Source: Archilochus colubris | Lineage: Eukaryota > Chordata > Aves > Apodiformes > Trochilidae | Assembly: GCA_023079485.1 (NCBI GenBank) | Contig: CM041084.1 | Location: 18,690,609-18,754,608 of the forward strand | Length of the DNA: 64,000 bases | Direction: 5' to 3' | In this document: piece by piece, positions 52,618-64,000 of the stretch | How positions within the stretch are numbered: the first letter of the stretch is position 1 | Layout of the letters: each line of letters begins with the position of its first letter | The notes under the pieces: model-generated | The model's database searches: none | Told to the model about the DNA's origin: nothing | Seen by the model: the letters and a program-made list of their open reading frames with translations, nothing else | Translations under genes and position numbers: made by a program

Positions 52618-53983
52618 GTGGTGACAGGACTTCTACTGAAATGAAAATGTTTGGTAATCTTAAAGTTATGAGAGATGAAACAGAAGATAAGTTTTTTTTT
52701 CATTACAACTGGAACACCTGAATATGTAAATCAGCCCTAAAGACTCAAATGATAAACTTTTTTTTTTTTTGAGAAAGTCTTCTGAGTCATGTAATAGCTT
52801 TTTGTATATTGTGCCCTAAGATTGTCATTAAATAATAAAAAAGCCCAAACCAATTCCACAATAACTGTTTTAATGATCAGATTTTACAATGTTAACACAA
52901 ATTTGCCTCTGGTTTTGGTTGATCAGAAGTCAAAAAGAGTACATAACTAGTACTAGTATAACTAGTACATAAGCCAGTGTAATTTTTTTCATAAAATCAA
53001 GTATTATGTTTGGGTTAGCTAATGTCTTCAAACGAATACTCTGTCCTAACTGTTTTCGCTGTCTGTAATTGTCCCAGCCATCTCTCTATAGAATAATAAG
53101 GAGCTATACTAGATTCATTATTTTTTTCCTTTTGACAGAAAGGTAATATTGAATCTGAATAAGAATTTATGCAATTTACTGAATATGACTTTTCATTTTA
53201 TTTTTATTTTTTCCCCTGATTTGGCAAATGTGAAGCCCACAGAGTAGTTTCAGGATAAGCAAAGTTGAGAATAAATATTGGTTATTTAGCCATTAAAATT
53301 GGCTTTGGTTGAACACCTAGAACAGGTCCATTAAACTTAGTAACACTTCTGAGCTATCATAGAAGCTGAAAATGGCATATGAAAAATTCTGTGATGGATC
53401 TTAGGAAACAACTAGTATGTTCTCTGCAGGGTGTTTATATACTGGTCAACATTTTTTTAAGAGGCCTCTGTAGGGGACCAGTTGTACTTGGGAAAGTCGA
53501 TGCCTGTATTCAAATACTGTTCATATGCTCAGGAAGAAATACTGTGAACAAGTTTCCCTATGCAAACATTCCAGCTATATAGCTTGGGATGCTGATGTAG
53601 CTGTATGGTACAGGCTATGCTGACTCTGGACCTGCCAATATGGATCAGATTACACAGTTTATTAAGAAAATTTGGCCCATAATATGCTAATACACTATAA
53701 GGCAGTCTTTTGTTGCAACAAAATAAAGATAATTGCTTAAATATTACATTATTTGTGGTTACCTTGTATGTCTTTACATAGTTTTATAATACTGGAGCTA
53801 GTGCTCCAGCTTTTGGTTTGTGCATAGGTAGTGCAGTGGTATGAAGCATTCCTTGAAAAATTTGAGCTTGTTGCTGAGTGCTGAAAGATAGTTGGGCTGA
53901 TTTCTTGGGGATGGTTAAGTGGAAGGCCACTGTTGTGGGTTAGCTAATGAAGTAGCACGAAGTCCCAGTCTACTTCAGTAAGC

Positions 53984-54004
53984 AAAAAAAAAAAAAAAAA
54001 AAAA
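53984..54004. repeat. Poly-A run (21 A) with A-rich tail
   Basis: 21 A followed by GGAAAACAAAAACAAAACAA. It has the look of a retroposed tail or an expanded simple repeat. The sequence to its left (53860-53983) was not recognised as a gene copy. Confidence 0.8.
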
Positions 54005-54382
54005 GGAAAACAAAAACAAAACAAGTGTTACAAAACCAATTACAAAACCAATCTACTCACCACCTTCCATGTGTAGATGATGCCCAGATGATTTCCCAAA
54101 AATAGATGGCTAACCTACCTAAACACCTTTCCTCACTGTTTTATTGCTGAGCATGAAGTTAAATGGCATGGAATATTTTTTATTAACTTTGGTCATCTGG
54201 TTGACTTGTCCCCACGCCACTGGTGTTGCAGAATGAGGAACAGAGCAAACCTTGATGCTGTGCAAAAGCTGTTTATCAACAGTTAAGACATGAATTTTTT
54301 CTCTCACTATTGTTTTGGTCACAACTCTGATCAGCACCATATCAACTGTTATGAAGAAAAATAACTATCCTAACCAGATCCC

Positions 54383-54792
54383 AGTACAGCTACAAAGACG
54401 ATGAAAGGGCTGGAATATTTGACATCTGAAATAGGACTGGAGGAGCTGGGTTTTCTCTACAGAGAGAAGGATGAAGGGGAATCTAATCACAGTCTTTCAG
54501 CTCCAGACAAGGTGGAGCTTCTCTCTTTATAATGTCGCATGGTGGTAGGAGAAGTGGCAATGAGAATAGTTGCTTCAGGAGGAATTTTGTCCTGGATATA
54601 AGAAGAAATTTCATCTTCATGTGAACAATTAACCATCGGAGTAAGTTTTCCAGAGAAGTGTTGAAATCCCTCTTACTGGAAAAATTCAAGATTTGGTTTG
54701 ACAGGGTCCTGGATAACCTGCTCTAAGGCCATGCTTTAAACAGAAGGTTGGACCAGATGATCTCCAACCTTCTTTGCAATGATTCTTCATGA
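54383..54792 (+). mobile_element. CR1 LINE fragment, old, RT C-terminus to 3' end
   Basis: GATGAAAGGGCTGGAATATT and GGACTGGAGGAGCTGGGTTT correspond to the RT C-terminus (LERVQ...GLEHL...LEELG). GAAGAAATTTCATCTTCATG, GTTTTCCAGAGAAGTGTTGA, CTGGATAACCTGCTCTAAGG and GGACCAGATGATCTCCAACC follow as the 3' region. The tail (GCAATGATTCTT) is decayed. It is the only CR1 in the right-hand 23 kb. Confidence 0.88.
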
Positions 54793-55958
54793 AAACAAGG
54801 ACTGCTGGTTTGAAGATTAAAAAAAAAAATAATTTCTGAACACAGCTGAAATGTGTTAAATTCATAAGATACCATAACACAGATTCCAGGGGATTTTGAA
54901 ACAAATGAAATTTCTACAACTGCAAAGGAAATACAATTCAGTAAGCAGTGCACTTAACATCTTTTAAGGTCTGCTTATCATTGCTCTGGTAACTGTGCTG
55001 CTTAGTTTTTCCTCATATGTTGGTTCTGTGATCTCTGAAATTAGGGCAATTCTCTTATTTTTAACACTATAAGAATAGCCAATAAGCACTATGTATCACT
55101 GAAACTGATGTTTGTGACACTGTTCAGTTGCTTTTAGTCAAACGTTTCTTTTATTTAACATATATATTCCTTAGGGACAGGGCCCTTTTAGGTTGAAATA
55201 TATTCATGTTTAAACAAGAGTGAGATTTCTTGTTTTTTCTGCCTTGTAAGATTTTAAAGCTTAAATGGGATACAGACTCTCCTAGGACTTACACTAGAGG
55301 TGAATCTTTCTGTTGCTGTTTACGTATAATTTTTGAGCTGCTTATTTTTAGTTTGGAGGGAGATCACTCAAGGTATTCTTGAAAAGGGTTTATTTTTGAA
55401 TTTTTGAAAGAGGCAATAAAATCAGGCAATAAAAATATATTCCTCATAGTGATAGATCTATATTGATTTTTTGCATTGCAGTTCCTGACAAAACTGTTCA
55501 AGGGGCACAGATTGTGAATACAACAAAAACCATCAGACAAGTACTGTGAGGAATGGGAGGAGGAGTTCACTGGAGTTCACTGAGAGTGTCATGTGAAAAA
55601 ATTCCATTGTGCTGATTTTTTCCTTCCAAATACCACCAGCATTTGTTAGCACAAACCTAAAAACATGGCTATACATTAGAGAAACTAGAAGCAAACATTG
55701 CTGCAAAATGAATAGATCGTAATCACATGTTTGCATAACCAATATATGCTATAAACATTTGTCATTTAATGTATTAACTGAAGCAATGCAATAGATCAGA
55801 TTCTGTCTGTCAAAATTAAAGTGGATTAAAGTATTGTAATTATGTGGATGTAGCACAATAATTATATAGGAACACTTAAAAACTGTAAGCCTTGCAGATG
55901 CAGTGTTTCAAAAAGGCAGAAAAGAAAAAAAATCCCCCAGATTAAAGCAACTTTTTTT

Positions 55959-55993
55959 AAAATAAAAATAAATAATAATAATAATAAAAAAAA
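55959..55993. repeat. AAT/ATAA microsatellite
   Basis: AATAAAAATA followed by repeated AAT units and an A run. Confidence 0.85.
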
Positions 55994-56481
55994 TTACATT
56001 AAAAAGGGGCTTTTAGTCATAAAATAAAAATAAAGAACAAGGAAGAGGGCTAACTGTTGCCTTCTTCCCTCCTGGGAAATATATCAGACCATATGTTTGA
56101 AAATAAGGAAACTTTCTTTCAATTCTGTGGTGGCTGTTAGAAAACTCTTAAGATAGTGCAGTACTGACCTCCTGTGTTTCAGAACGTAACAAAATAAATG
56201 TGTGAGAAAATGTCTTGCAGTTATTAAGTAACACATTGATGGCTTTCTGCTGACCTGTAGTAAGAAAAGAAAACCTAGTAATGCTGTCTCCTAGTTCAGC
56301 ATTATAAACACACTCATTGGACACTTCTGATTTAGTATGCTGTTATCAAGCACAGTATGTGGAAAGTAGTTTTTGCCAGGAAACTACACACTGACAGTTT
56401 TATTTTTGTAAGAATGGCTGAATCTGTGCGTTTTGGATCCTAATTTCTTCTTTAAAACTTTTGCCATCTTATTATTTCCCA

Positions 56482-56545
56482 AATATATACACAAAATATA
56501 TATATATATTTCCCCAATATATATATCTATATCTATCTATATATC
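56482..56545. repeat. TATA / CTAT microsatellite
   Basis: TATATATA tracts separated by CCCCA, followed by CTATATCTATCTATATAT. Two adjacent AT-rich simple repeats. Confidence 0.88.
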
Positions 56546-58333
56546 TCCCATTTTCTTTCTTCTACATTCTTGGGGCAAGTTGACTTACCAAATAAAAACC
56601 TGAGTTCTGAATTAGACAAAGAAAAAGGTACTTGTAAATGAGCCCAGTGCTGTGAAGGTCCTGAATGTAGTCCATCTGTTACTTATTTCCTATTAAACTT
56701 TTTTGTCTTGCCACTCGGTTAATTTTTATTTCAGTTAGTTTCCTTTTGTTTCTACAGGCTTTTATTAATAATCTTTCCTTCATTTTTCATGGTTTCCCCT
56801 TATCATACTACTTGGTCTCTTAACTTTGATCTCATCTAAAAAGAGTTTTGCATGTACTCAAATGACATAGTTATCTGTCAAACCTGTAGCTATTTCATCC
56901 CTAAAATTTTGTTCAAAAGTTCATGTTTGCTTTTGTAAAACAAATAAGGAAAGCCTTATGTTGTACTCTTTTTCCCTGGAAACTCTTGGCTGTGGAAAGT
57001 AATTGATTATTATGTCAAGATGCAGTGGAATCCAGCTTGGGAGGATTGATTATGAGCGTAAAGAAAAAGGCTTCATCTCCTCTGATGGGTGAGAGGGGGC
57101 AGGGCGATGAAAAAGAGAAGCAAAAGCAGGAAAATGTGGGAGAAAGAAGAGGTTGAGAAGAAAAAGCTTTAAACATTTAGACCTCACAAAAATGGGCTTT
57201 GAAAGATTTTGGTAAAGAGACCTTTTTAGAACATGTTCTGCATTGTTGCTAATTATCGTGTGATACTTGTAAATTCATATGATAGGGGCTGGAGAAATAG
57301 TTACAATGGAGTTAAATCCACCTGGTGTTATTCACTTAGTTTCTGAAGTGTCTGTGGCATAATTTGTGTTAGAAATGGTCAGTAGTGTTTCTGGCTCATT
57401 ATAGGGGGTTTTGAACACTTTCTGGTATTACAACATCAGGTTTTGGGTGGTATCTTTTTGTAGTTGTACTACTGCTAGTGCTCTCTGCTGTGTAATCAGA
57501 GAAGAATGAGCATTTTATGTGCATTTCCAACCTGTATATTTAGGACTTTAGAAATGAATAAGTAAATTACAAGAGTGTTACCCTACCTATGTGTTAAGTT
57601 CTACACTGTGTCTGTATTGTTTTCAGCAAAGAAAAAAATTAAATAGATGATATTTCAGAATGTGTTGCGAAAAGATATCCAGGAACAAACTTTGCTCCTG
57701 CCTTCTGCTTTCTCCACATTGAGGGCCAGCCAGTAACGTGAGTGATGGCTCAGCAGGGGCTTGAGAAGCCTTTCTCAACCTTGTCTAGAGTTCCTGTGCA
57801 TCCCAGTATGGGTGGAGATAGCACATCTGGCAGTATTTGCTTTGAAGCAGGAAGTGTGAGTTTGGGATTGTGGCAGTGTCTTCGTTGCACTGGCTGGCAG
57901 AGGAGCTTAAGCATGTGAAAAGCATACACTGAATCCATTCAAAATGTGGTCGAGCATCTGTAGCTGTGTACACTCCCTTGAATTCCTGGCAGAACTTCCA
58001 GCTGATTCAGCTAGAATTGCACCTGGCACTTCCATCGTGCTATGGTAAAAGGAACGGGTTGACCTAAACTCCAGATTTATGTGGATTTAGTTATGGAACT
58101 CTCAATAAAATCAGTGCTAATTTTAAGTGCTGTATATCACTTTGGAGCAGATAATATATACTGTGCTTGGGTAATTTTTGTGTTTTTCTTGAGAAGGAGT
58201 AGTGTGCTGTTTTACTTACACTCTCTTGGCTGTTGGATAAATGTAGAATTACTGGAGTCATGGAACTGTTGTAGTGTAAGCTGAAGGAAAAGGTTCATGG
58301 GAAAGAGGGTGTTTCTCTGGGCTCTGCTGAAGC

Positions 58334-58349
58334 TTTTTTTTTTTTTTTT
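58334..58349. repeat. Poly-T run (16 T)
   Basis: An uninterrupted homopolymer of 16 T. Confidence 0.8.
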
Positions 58350-61300
58350 GACATTTAAAGCAGCAAGATGTGGTGTGGAGTTCACAGAGGATTTCAGGCT
58401 ATAGTTAAAAGTAAGTTGGAATTTGTTTGACCTTTTTCCCTGTGCATTCTTTCCAGAGCATTAGGTGGCTGAGGTCAAACTGAAATGTGTCACTGGTCAG
58501 TGTCTGAGTTTAATTAGAAGACAAGGAGCTGACGAACTCTAAAGTACAAGATGCTTGATCACCACCTACCCGTTTCAAACAAAATCAGCAGATGATCTAT
58601 TTGTGTTTTCCTTCCACCAGCTGGTATAGTTTTCTTGAATTTGTTTGTTTCTAAATTCAAGTTTTAAATGTGGGAAATGTTACAGAAAACTGTTGTGCTA
58701 CCAGGCTGGTTACTCAGCTTGGTTTATGACATCTGCAATGGTTTAGGTGGGCAGGCACTACTAGATATTACACGTAATAAAAGAAACTACGAACACTTAC
58801 CGTATTTGCTAGCTGATTTTCTTAATTTTAAGTAAAATTGCAATTATTTCTTATTATTTCTAGATCAATCTAAGAAAAATTAATGTATTTTACTCTTAAG
58901 GAGGTAGAGGCTGTTGTAGGTGACTGTGTTGAACACTGATATTAACACCTACTGACACTTCAAAAAGCAACAATTTCAGCTAGTTGAATAGTGCCTAAGC
59001 CAAAACACAGTAGAAAAACTCTGCATCTTGGTAAAAAATATTTTCGCAATAACTCAAACATTTTTGTTCCTACAACTCACCCTGCCTGAATTCTTTATGT
59101 GCTATTCTCAGCATTTAAAATCGTGGCCAACTTGAATCACAAGAAAATGGCATGCCCCCAGTTTGAAAACACTGTGCAAAGACTTAAATTTTTTTACACA
59201 TGGGCTTTTAATAGTTATCACATTAAAGAGATGAGAAGCAAAAAATTCATGCACGGGACTGTGCATGATAGTGAGTGTTAGTAAACTAATCTGCCTTTGG
59301 TATATATTGATTATTTCCATGTTATCAAGATGACTCTCTGAATCCTTACCAAATATAGTTTAGATGTGGCCTTTATTTTAAGGCCTCAAGTATTTGCTAA
59401 CAGTCATGGCACCACAGAGATATGTATCCATTTTCCCTATAAAACTGGAAAATATTTTTGCATGGACTAATAAGGAGTAATAGAAATAGTAGTGAAACTT
59501 AATAGATTACTTTGAAGTTAGGATTATAACAAGAATGTTTTCTCAGGTAATTTTCAGGTCTTTCTCTTCAGAGCTCTCTACATCAATGCTTAGTCACACA
59601 GTTTCTGTGCCTTAAATTTTAAGTTCTTGCCCAGTTACCAAAATGATGGGTGACTGAGAAGAGAGGGTCATTGGTCTCCTGTTAAGCAGCGTTTCCACAG
59701 AGTCATGTTATCAATAGAGCAGATAAGGTATTGAGGCTGTGGTGCTCCAATTAACATTGTGCATTTGGTAGAAATACCAGGTTTGAACTGGATTCCACTC
59801 AGACACTAGGATGCAGCCCTGTGGCTGTGCTGCTGTATTTTCAGGGTTCCTGATGTTTATCTGAGGGTTCTTTCTCAGGCTGTGCCTGATGTGTCCTTTG
59901 ATCTCTGTTCAGCAGGACTTCTCTTATTAGCTGGAATTAATAATAGCCTCAGTAGACATTTACTAGTATTTATTAATTTCTAGAGGATAACTATTTGTCA
60001 GAAATTTAGCTGGCAGGTGGAAATGAGTAAAGCATGTTTTCCCAATACCATGCTGGTTAAAAAAAGAAGTGAAAAAAAAAATCAAGTTACAAGTCAAGAG
60101 TTATCTCACAGGAGAGCAGTATTTAATCTCCTTAGTACACAGTATGATTGTGACAAGTTTCTGCACATATGCCATGATAAATGGATGCTATTCTTTTATG
60201 GCAACAATTACATTGTGCATGTTGGCATTTATGGGACAGAGTTGTATTTTTTTTTCAGAATATTCAATCTTCTTGCCTTGTTTTCATCTATTGTTTTCTC
60301 TGACAGCTGGAATAAGACCATGAAGTTGTGGCAAAGGCCGTAAGGGTCTCTGGTTGCTGAACTCCTTCTCTGCTTCAATTTTCAAGTTAGATTTGCTTGC
60401 TACAGTTATTTTTCTGCTTCTACTTGATATTTTATTTCATCTCTAAAATAAAAACCACACACTTTCCTCAGAAGTATTGGAACTCTCTATGCAAGACTGC
60501 AGCTAGGTATGTTGTGAGTGTAGATAAGAAATGTGCAGAATGTCACAGCTGCCTATTGCATATGTGTAAATGAGGTTTTTCATGGAGGGAAGTGAACCTG
60601 TGTATTGTTTGTCTTTGCCATCTAAAAAATTAGTTTTGCATACGTATACTGTTTGGGACAGTAGTAACCATCTTGAAGCAATGAGACTTTAGAGAAATCT
60701 TAATTACTCTGTGCAGTTACCACTATCTTTGACCAAAACCAAAATCCATGTGAAGCTCAGATATAGTTTCTTTTTTATTTAATTTTAAATGAGAGATCAA
60801 TAAAAATGGGCCTTTGTTTTGGTTCTTTGAACTCACCTACAGCTCCAACCCTGCTGTTCTTTCCCTCCTTCCTCTATTTTTTCCTCTTTTTTGAGTTGTC
60901 TTCTTTGGAATCTGAACATTTCTGGATGTTTCTGCAGCTCTTTTCTATATGGTGTATGGAAGGGCTGGAAAGGAGGACAATGATAAGCTGTTAGCAAAAA
61001 TATAATTCGTGTGCAATATTACAAGCATTAAAATAACTGCTCGGAATAAAGTCAGAATGGCCTTGCTGTTATTTTTTTTTAAAGAGTTGTCATGGATTTA
61101 ACATTGTTGTCCATTTGCTGGATTTTGTTTGCATTATGGTAGCTCTTATTTGTCTATTTTGTCTTATTTCCTATTTCTGTCTCATTTAATGCTGGTGCTA
61201 TTAACAAAGAGAAAACTGAGACCAGATGGTTGCCAAACAGTGAAGCCACCTGGTACTCTAGCAATGCCAAATACATTTTCCTTTGGAGTTTTCTTTAGAA

Positions 61301-64000
61301 ATTAACTAAGATGGGTCCCGGATTTTTAGAGGATCCTAGGAATGTTTGTGTATGATCACACAAATATCCCAGACCCTCTAAGTTAATGCATGCAATTCTC
61401 TTCCTTGCTCTTCTCTCTTGGGTAACTCCATCTCTTTCTTTCTGTTGTCCCATACCTGTCTCCCATTTGAGCTCTGTGCTGCCAGCTTTCAGGCACTCAG
61501 TTTGCAGACCTTGCTCCACTGAGTTGCCTCTGAAGCAAGGTGAAAGCTGAAGCTGCCTGTGAAAGCCTGACCCTGACCTCTCCTGGTTTCACCACCCTCT
61601 GAAGACCCCAGTGCTGCTGCAGTGAGACAAGGAGCACTCATTGCAAGCAGAATCCAACAGGCTGAACCTGCCAGGAGTCCTTCAAGTGCTTCTCCCACCA
61701 TTTAGCTATTATTAGTGTGTAGGAAACAAGGGAAAGCCCACCTTGAAGTACAGGGTGAAGCAGCCTGCTGCTTGCCTTCTGATTCCTTGTTGATTTGAGG
61801 GCCAGATCTGAACTAACAGTGTTGTTAGGGGCGTGACAGTGTGAGTTGGGACTGACATGATCATAGACTGAGGATACAACAGTGCATGGCCAAGACAGTT
61901 TGCTTTGAGTGGCAGGAGTTACACTAGGCTAACAGAAGATGTTTTTTTCTCCAGTACGGACTGCATCTACATTCTGCTCCCCATGCCAGTGCTGTGTGCT
62001 GATATGAGCTGCACCATGTGCACAGTGACAGACAAGCTGTTCAAATGTGTGCTTCTCACTCATTTCAAAAGTCTGGTATAGGCAGTGCCTGTGTCAGTAT
62101 TGATACATCTCAGAGACAAGCGGTGTTAACACACCATATTGACACAGGTCTGGTTTGGGGAATGGAGTGTAACTCCTCACTTAGCTGCTGCCAGCCCTTC
62201 TTTGCCTCCTCTCCTTCCTCCCTTTGCCTTTGTAGATGATTTCCTGGACCTTGATGGTTTGTAGACCCCAAAACCCTCAAATGACACTGATGTGAGACCT
62301 TGGACTCTTGTGGATGAGTGAGTGTATGTGTCCATCTGAGCCCTCTGGTTGAATTCGGATAGAGAGTGGCGGCTGCCACTGTGTCAGCTCAGCACATACC
62401 CACACTACTGCAGTGTCCAGTAGCTGTAGTCCAAGCATGCTATGGTTAGAGCTGTACAAATTCAACACAAAAACATCACTATCTGCCTGAAAAGAGCTTA
62501 TATTCCAACAGTAAGAGCCAGGAGAAGGGTGTAAACAGATGAGAAAAAAAAATAAAATTACATGTTTGGTATTCAGCAAATAACAGCTGTTTGCAATGTT
62601 ATGATGTGCCTCCTGTCTAATAATTTCTTATGACTCTTTTCCCATACTGTGGTCTGACAGGGATTGTGGCAGCATTGTATTTTCTTCTCAGAGCCCTCTG
62701 TCTTTTGCTGTGCATATGGTGTCTCTATAGCTTTGCTTACTGTCCTCTTATATTATGTACCTGTTTCCAGCATGTTCTGCAAGTGTCAGGAGAGGCAGTC
62801 AGCCTTCAGTTGGCAGCTTTTGAGCTTCACTGTTGCTCTACCAATGCTTGCCTCATTTTACAGTTTCTCAAAATATGTGAATGTGCATTGAAGCTGACAG
62901 GAGACCCAAGGATCAATCTTACTGCTGTGAGTAACTGCATTTCCCCACAGCAGAAAGTATAAAAATTGTGAAGGAAAAGGATGATTATTGTTTGGAATCT
63001 GGGAAGTTTTTATCTAATATCTGTAATTCAATTAAATTTGTCAGAAAGCACATTGTTCAATAGCCAGAAATTGTCCCTTTTGCTCTCATGCCAAGTTCAT
63101 GTGGGTTCTGCGATGTTTGGATTAAATTATTTGCAATTAATTAACATTTTAGTGTATTTAAATGCCTCTTTTGTTTGACATATTCAACTTAGGCTGTACT
63201 GGCTGTACTACTCACAGAAGCTGTGTTTGCCTTCTATGGAAATGCCTCCCTGCACAGGTGAATTAAATAGGGGAGACCAAATTGCCTTTTGCACGTTAGG
63301 ATACAGTGTTTCCCAGGATATTTAAAAGGGGATAGTATGATGGCTGAATGTAGGCTGTCTTCTCCCTTCCAGATAAATGAATCTCTAAAAACCATACAAA
63401 ATATTTCATATCTAAAAAAATCAGCATCTGTCAGAGATGTTTAAAAATTGTGGGTAGTCCTGTTTCTTTTCATATGAATGGCACATACAGCTTGTATCCT
63501 AATGTCAGATTAGCTCTGCCACTGCTCTTCCTTTACTAAAATAAGACCAGATTGTCTTGGGAGAGCTAAGTCCTTTACTGGCTTGAGAGAGGTGAGAAAG
63601 AAAGAGAAATAAGCAGTAGTGAAAGTTATAGAGAAGTTATTTGCATTGGTCTACCTTACAGTAATTATAAACATTATTTGGGTTGACATATTCAAAATAT
63701 AAAAGCAATTAGAAGGTAGGATACATGCAGATTTTACCATTTCTCTCTTTTATAAGAAGCAGTGGCCTCTTTTCTAGTTTTCCCTGGTCAGCAAAGGAAA
63801 ACAAAATCAAACAAACCAACCTGAAAGCCAAGCCTATGGCCTCTAGTGCTTGGAATTAAAAAAATAGTTGTTTTTTATTATACATTTCTAAGGAAGTATT
63901 GAAAAACCAGCAATGGATAGCATTTAAATAACAAAAAGATTCTCCCTTAAATTCCCACCTTCTTTCCACTAAGTGCAATATAACAAAGGGATCAGTTTTT

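Larger units (their letters stand above)
40626..54382. other. CR1-free intronic stretch with homopolymer runs
   Basis: Nearly 14 kb without a recognisable CR1. It contains a 23-base T run (44092-44114), an 18-base A run (46450-46467), a T tract (52589-52617), a small palindrome (52950-52968) and a 21-base A run (53984-54004). The segment 50350-51110 looks compositionally distinct and might be regulatory. No coding exon recognised. Confidence 0.55.
54793..64000. other. Intronic sequence to the window end, no recognised genes
   Basis: About 9.2 kb without CR1. An AAT/ATAA microsatellite (55959-55993), a TATA/CTAT microsatellite (56482-56545) and a T run (58334-58349) are present. GC is slightly higher around 61.4-62.4 kb. 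Open frames of 60-110 codons match nothing known and lack splice context that I would trust. Confidence 0.5.

Noticed and set aside
56482..56545. TATA-rich run as a promoter
   Set aside because: It is an extended TATA/CTAT microsatellite with no nearby first exon, CpG island or start region.
1..64000. CRISPR array, operon or defence system, tRNA or rRNA genes
   Set aside because: No regularly spaced repeats, no gene-dense blocks and no recognisable structural RNA. The sequence is vertebrate intronic DNA.

Overview
This window looks like AT-rich intronic DNA from a bird macrochromosome. The evidence is at least a dozen CR1 (chicken repeat 1) non-LTR retrotransposon fragments on both strands. 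The youngest end in the bird/reptile CR1 hallmark, an 8-bp direct repeat of the ATTCTATG type. There are no bacterial-style gene blocks, no operons, and only one coding exon that I can support. The species cannot be determined by eye.

The one real protein-coding element is an 85-bp internal exon at 35466-35550 on the + strand. It is flanked by a polypyrimidine-AG acceptor and a GTAAAT donor. It encodes HYPKQSF followed by [19 protein letters not shown], the end of the LIM domain and most of the first nebulin repeat of the LASP family. The Thr-Thr at the variable site, the AT-rich setting and the huge flanking introns point to NEBL (LIM-nebulette, also called LASP2) rather than LASP1. On this reading bases 1-35465 and 35551-64000 are parts of two large NEBL introns.

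Layout: 1-14.8 kb is intron with two old minus-strand CR1 fragments (3.1-3.8 kb, internally deleted; 4.37-4.58 kb). 14.8-29.7 kb is the CR1-rich part. It holds four mutually very similar young copies (14843+, 24018+, 27378+, 29205-) among older ones (17612-, 18796+, 19205-, 21040+). 29.7-35.5 kb is intron with a 27-bp tandem duplication and two short palindromes. 35.5-64 kb is intron with three old CR1 3' ends (38457+, 40325+, 54383+), homopolymer runs and AT microsatellites. A CR1-free stretch at 40.6-54.4 kb includes a possible regulatory segment near 50.35-51.1 kb.

All CR1 copies are 5'-truncated and carry stops, frameshifts or deletions, so none can encode a working reverse transcriptase. 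I found no tRNA or rRNA gene, CRISPR array or gene cluster. I do not see a novel multi-gene system here. The most useful points are the isolated NEBL exon, the inverted pair of young CR1 copies that would be co-transcribed with NEBL, and a few unexplained short palindromes and tandem repeats.
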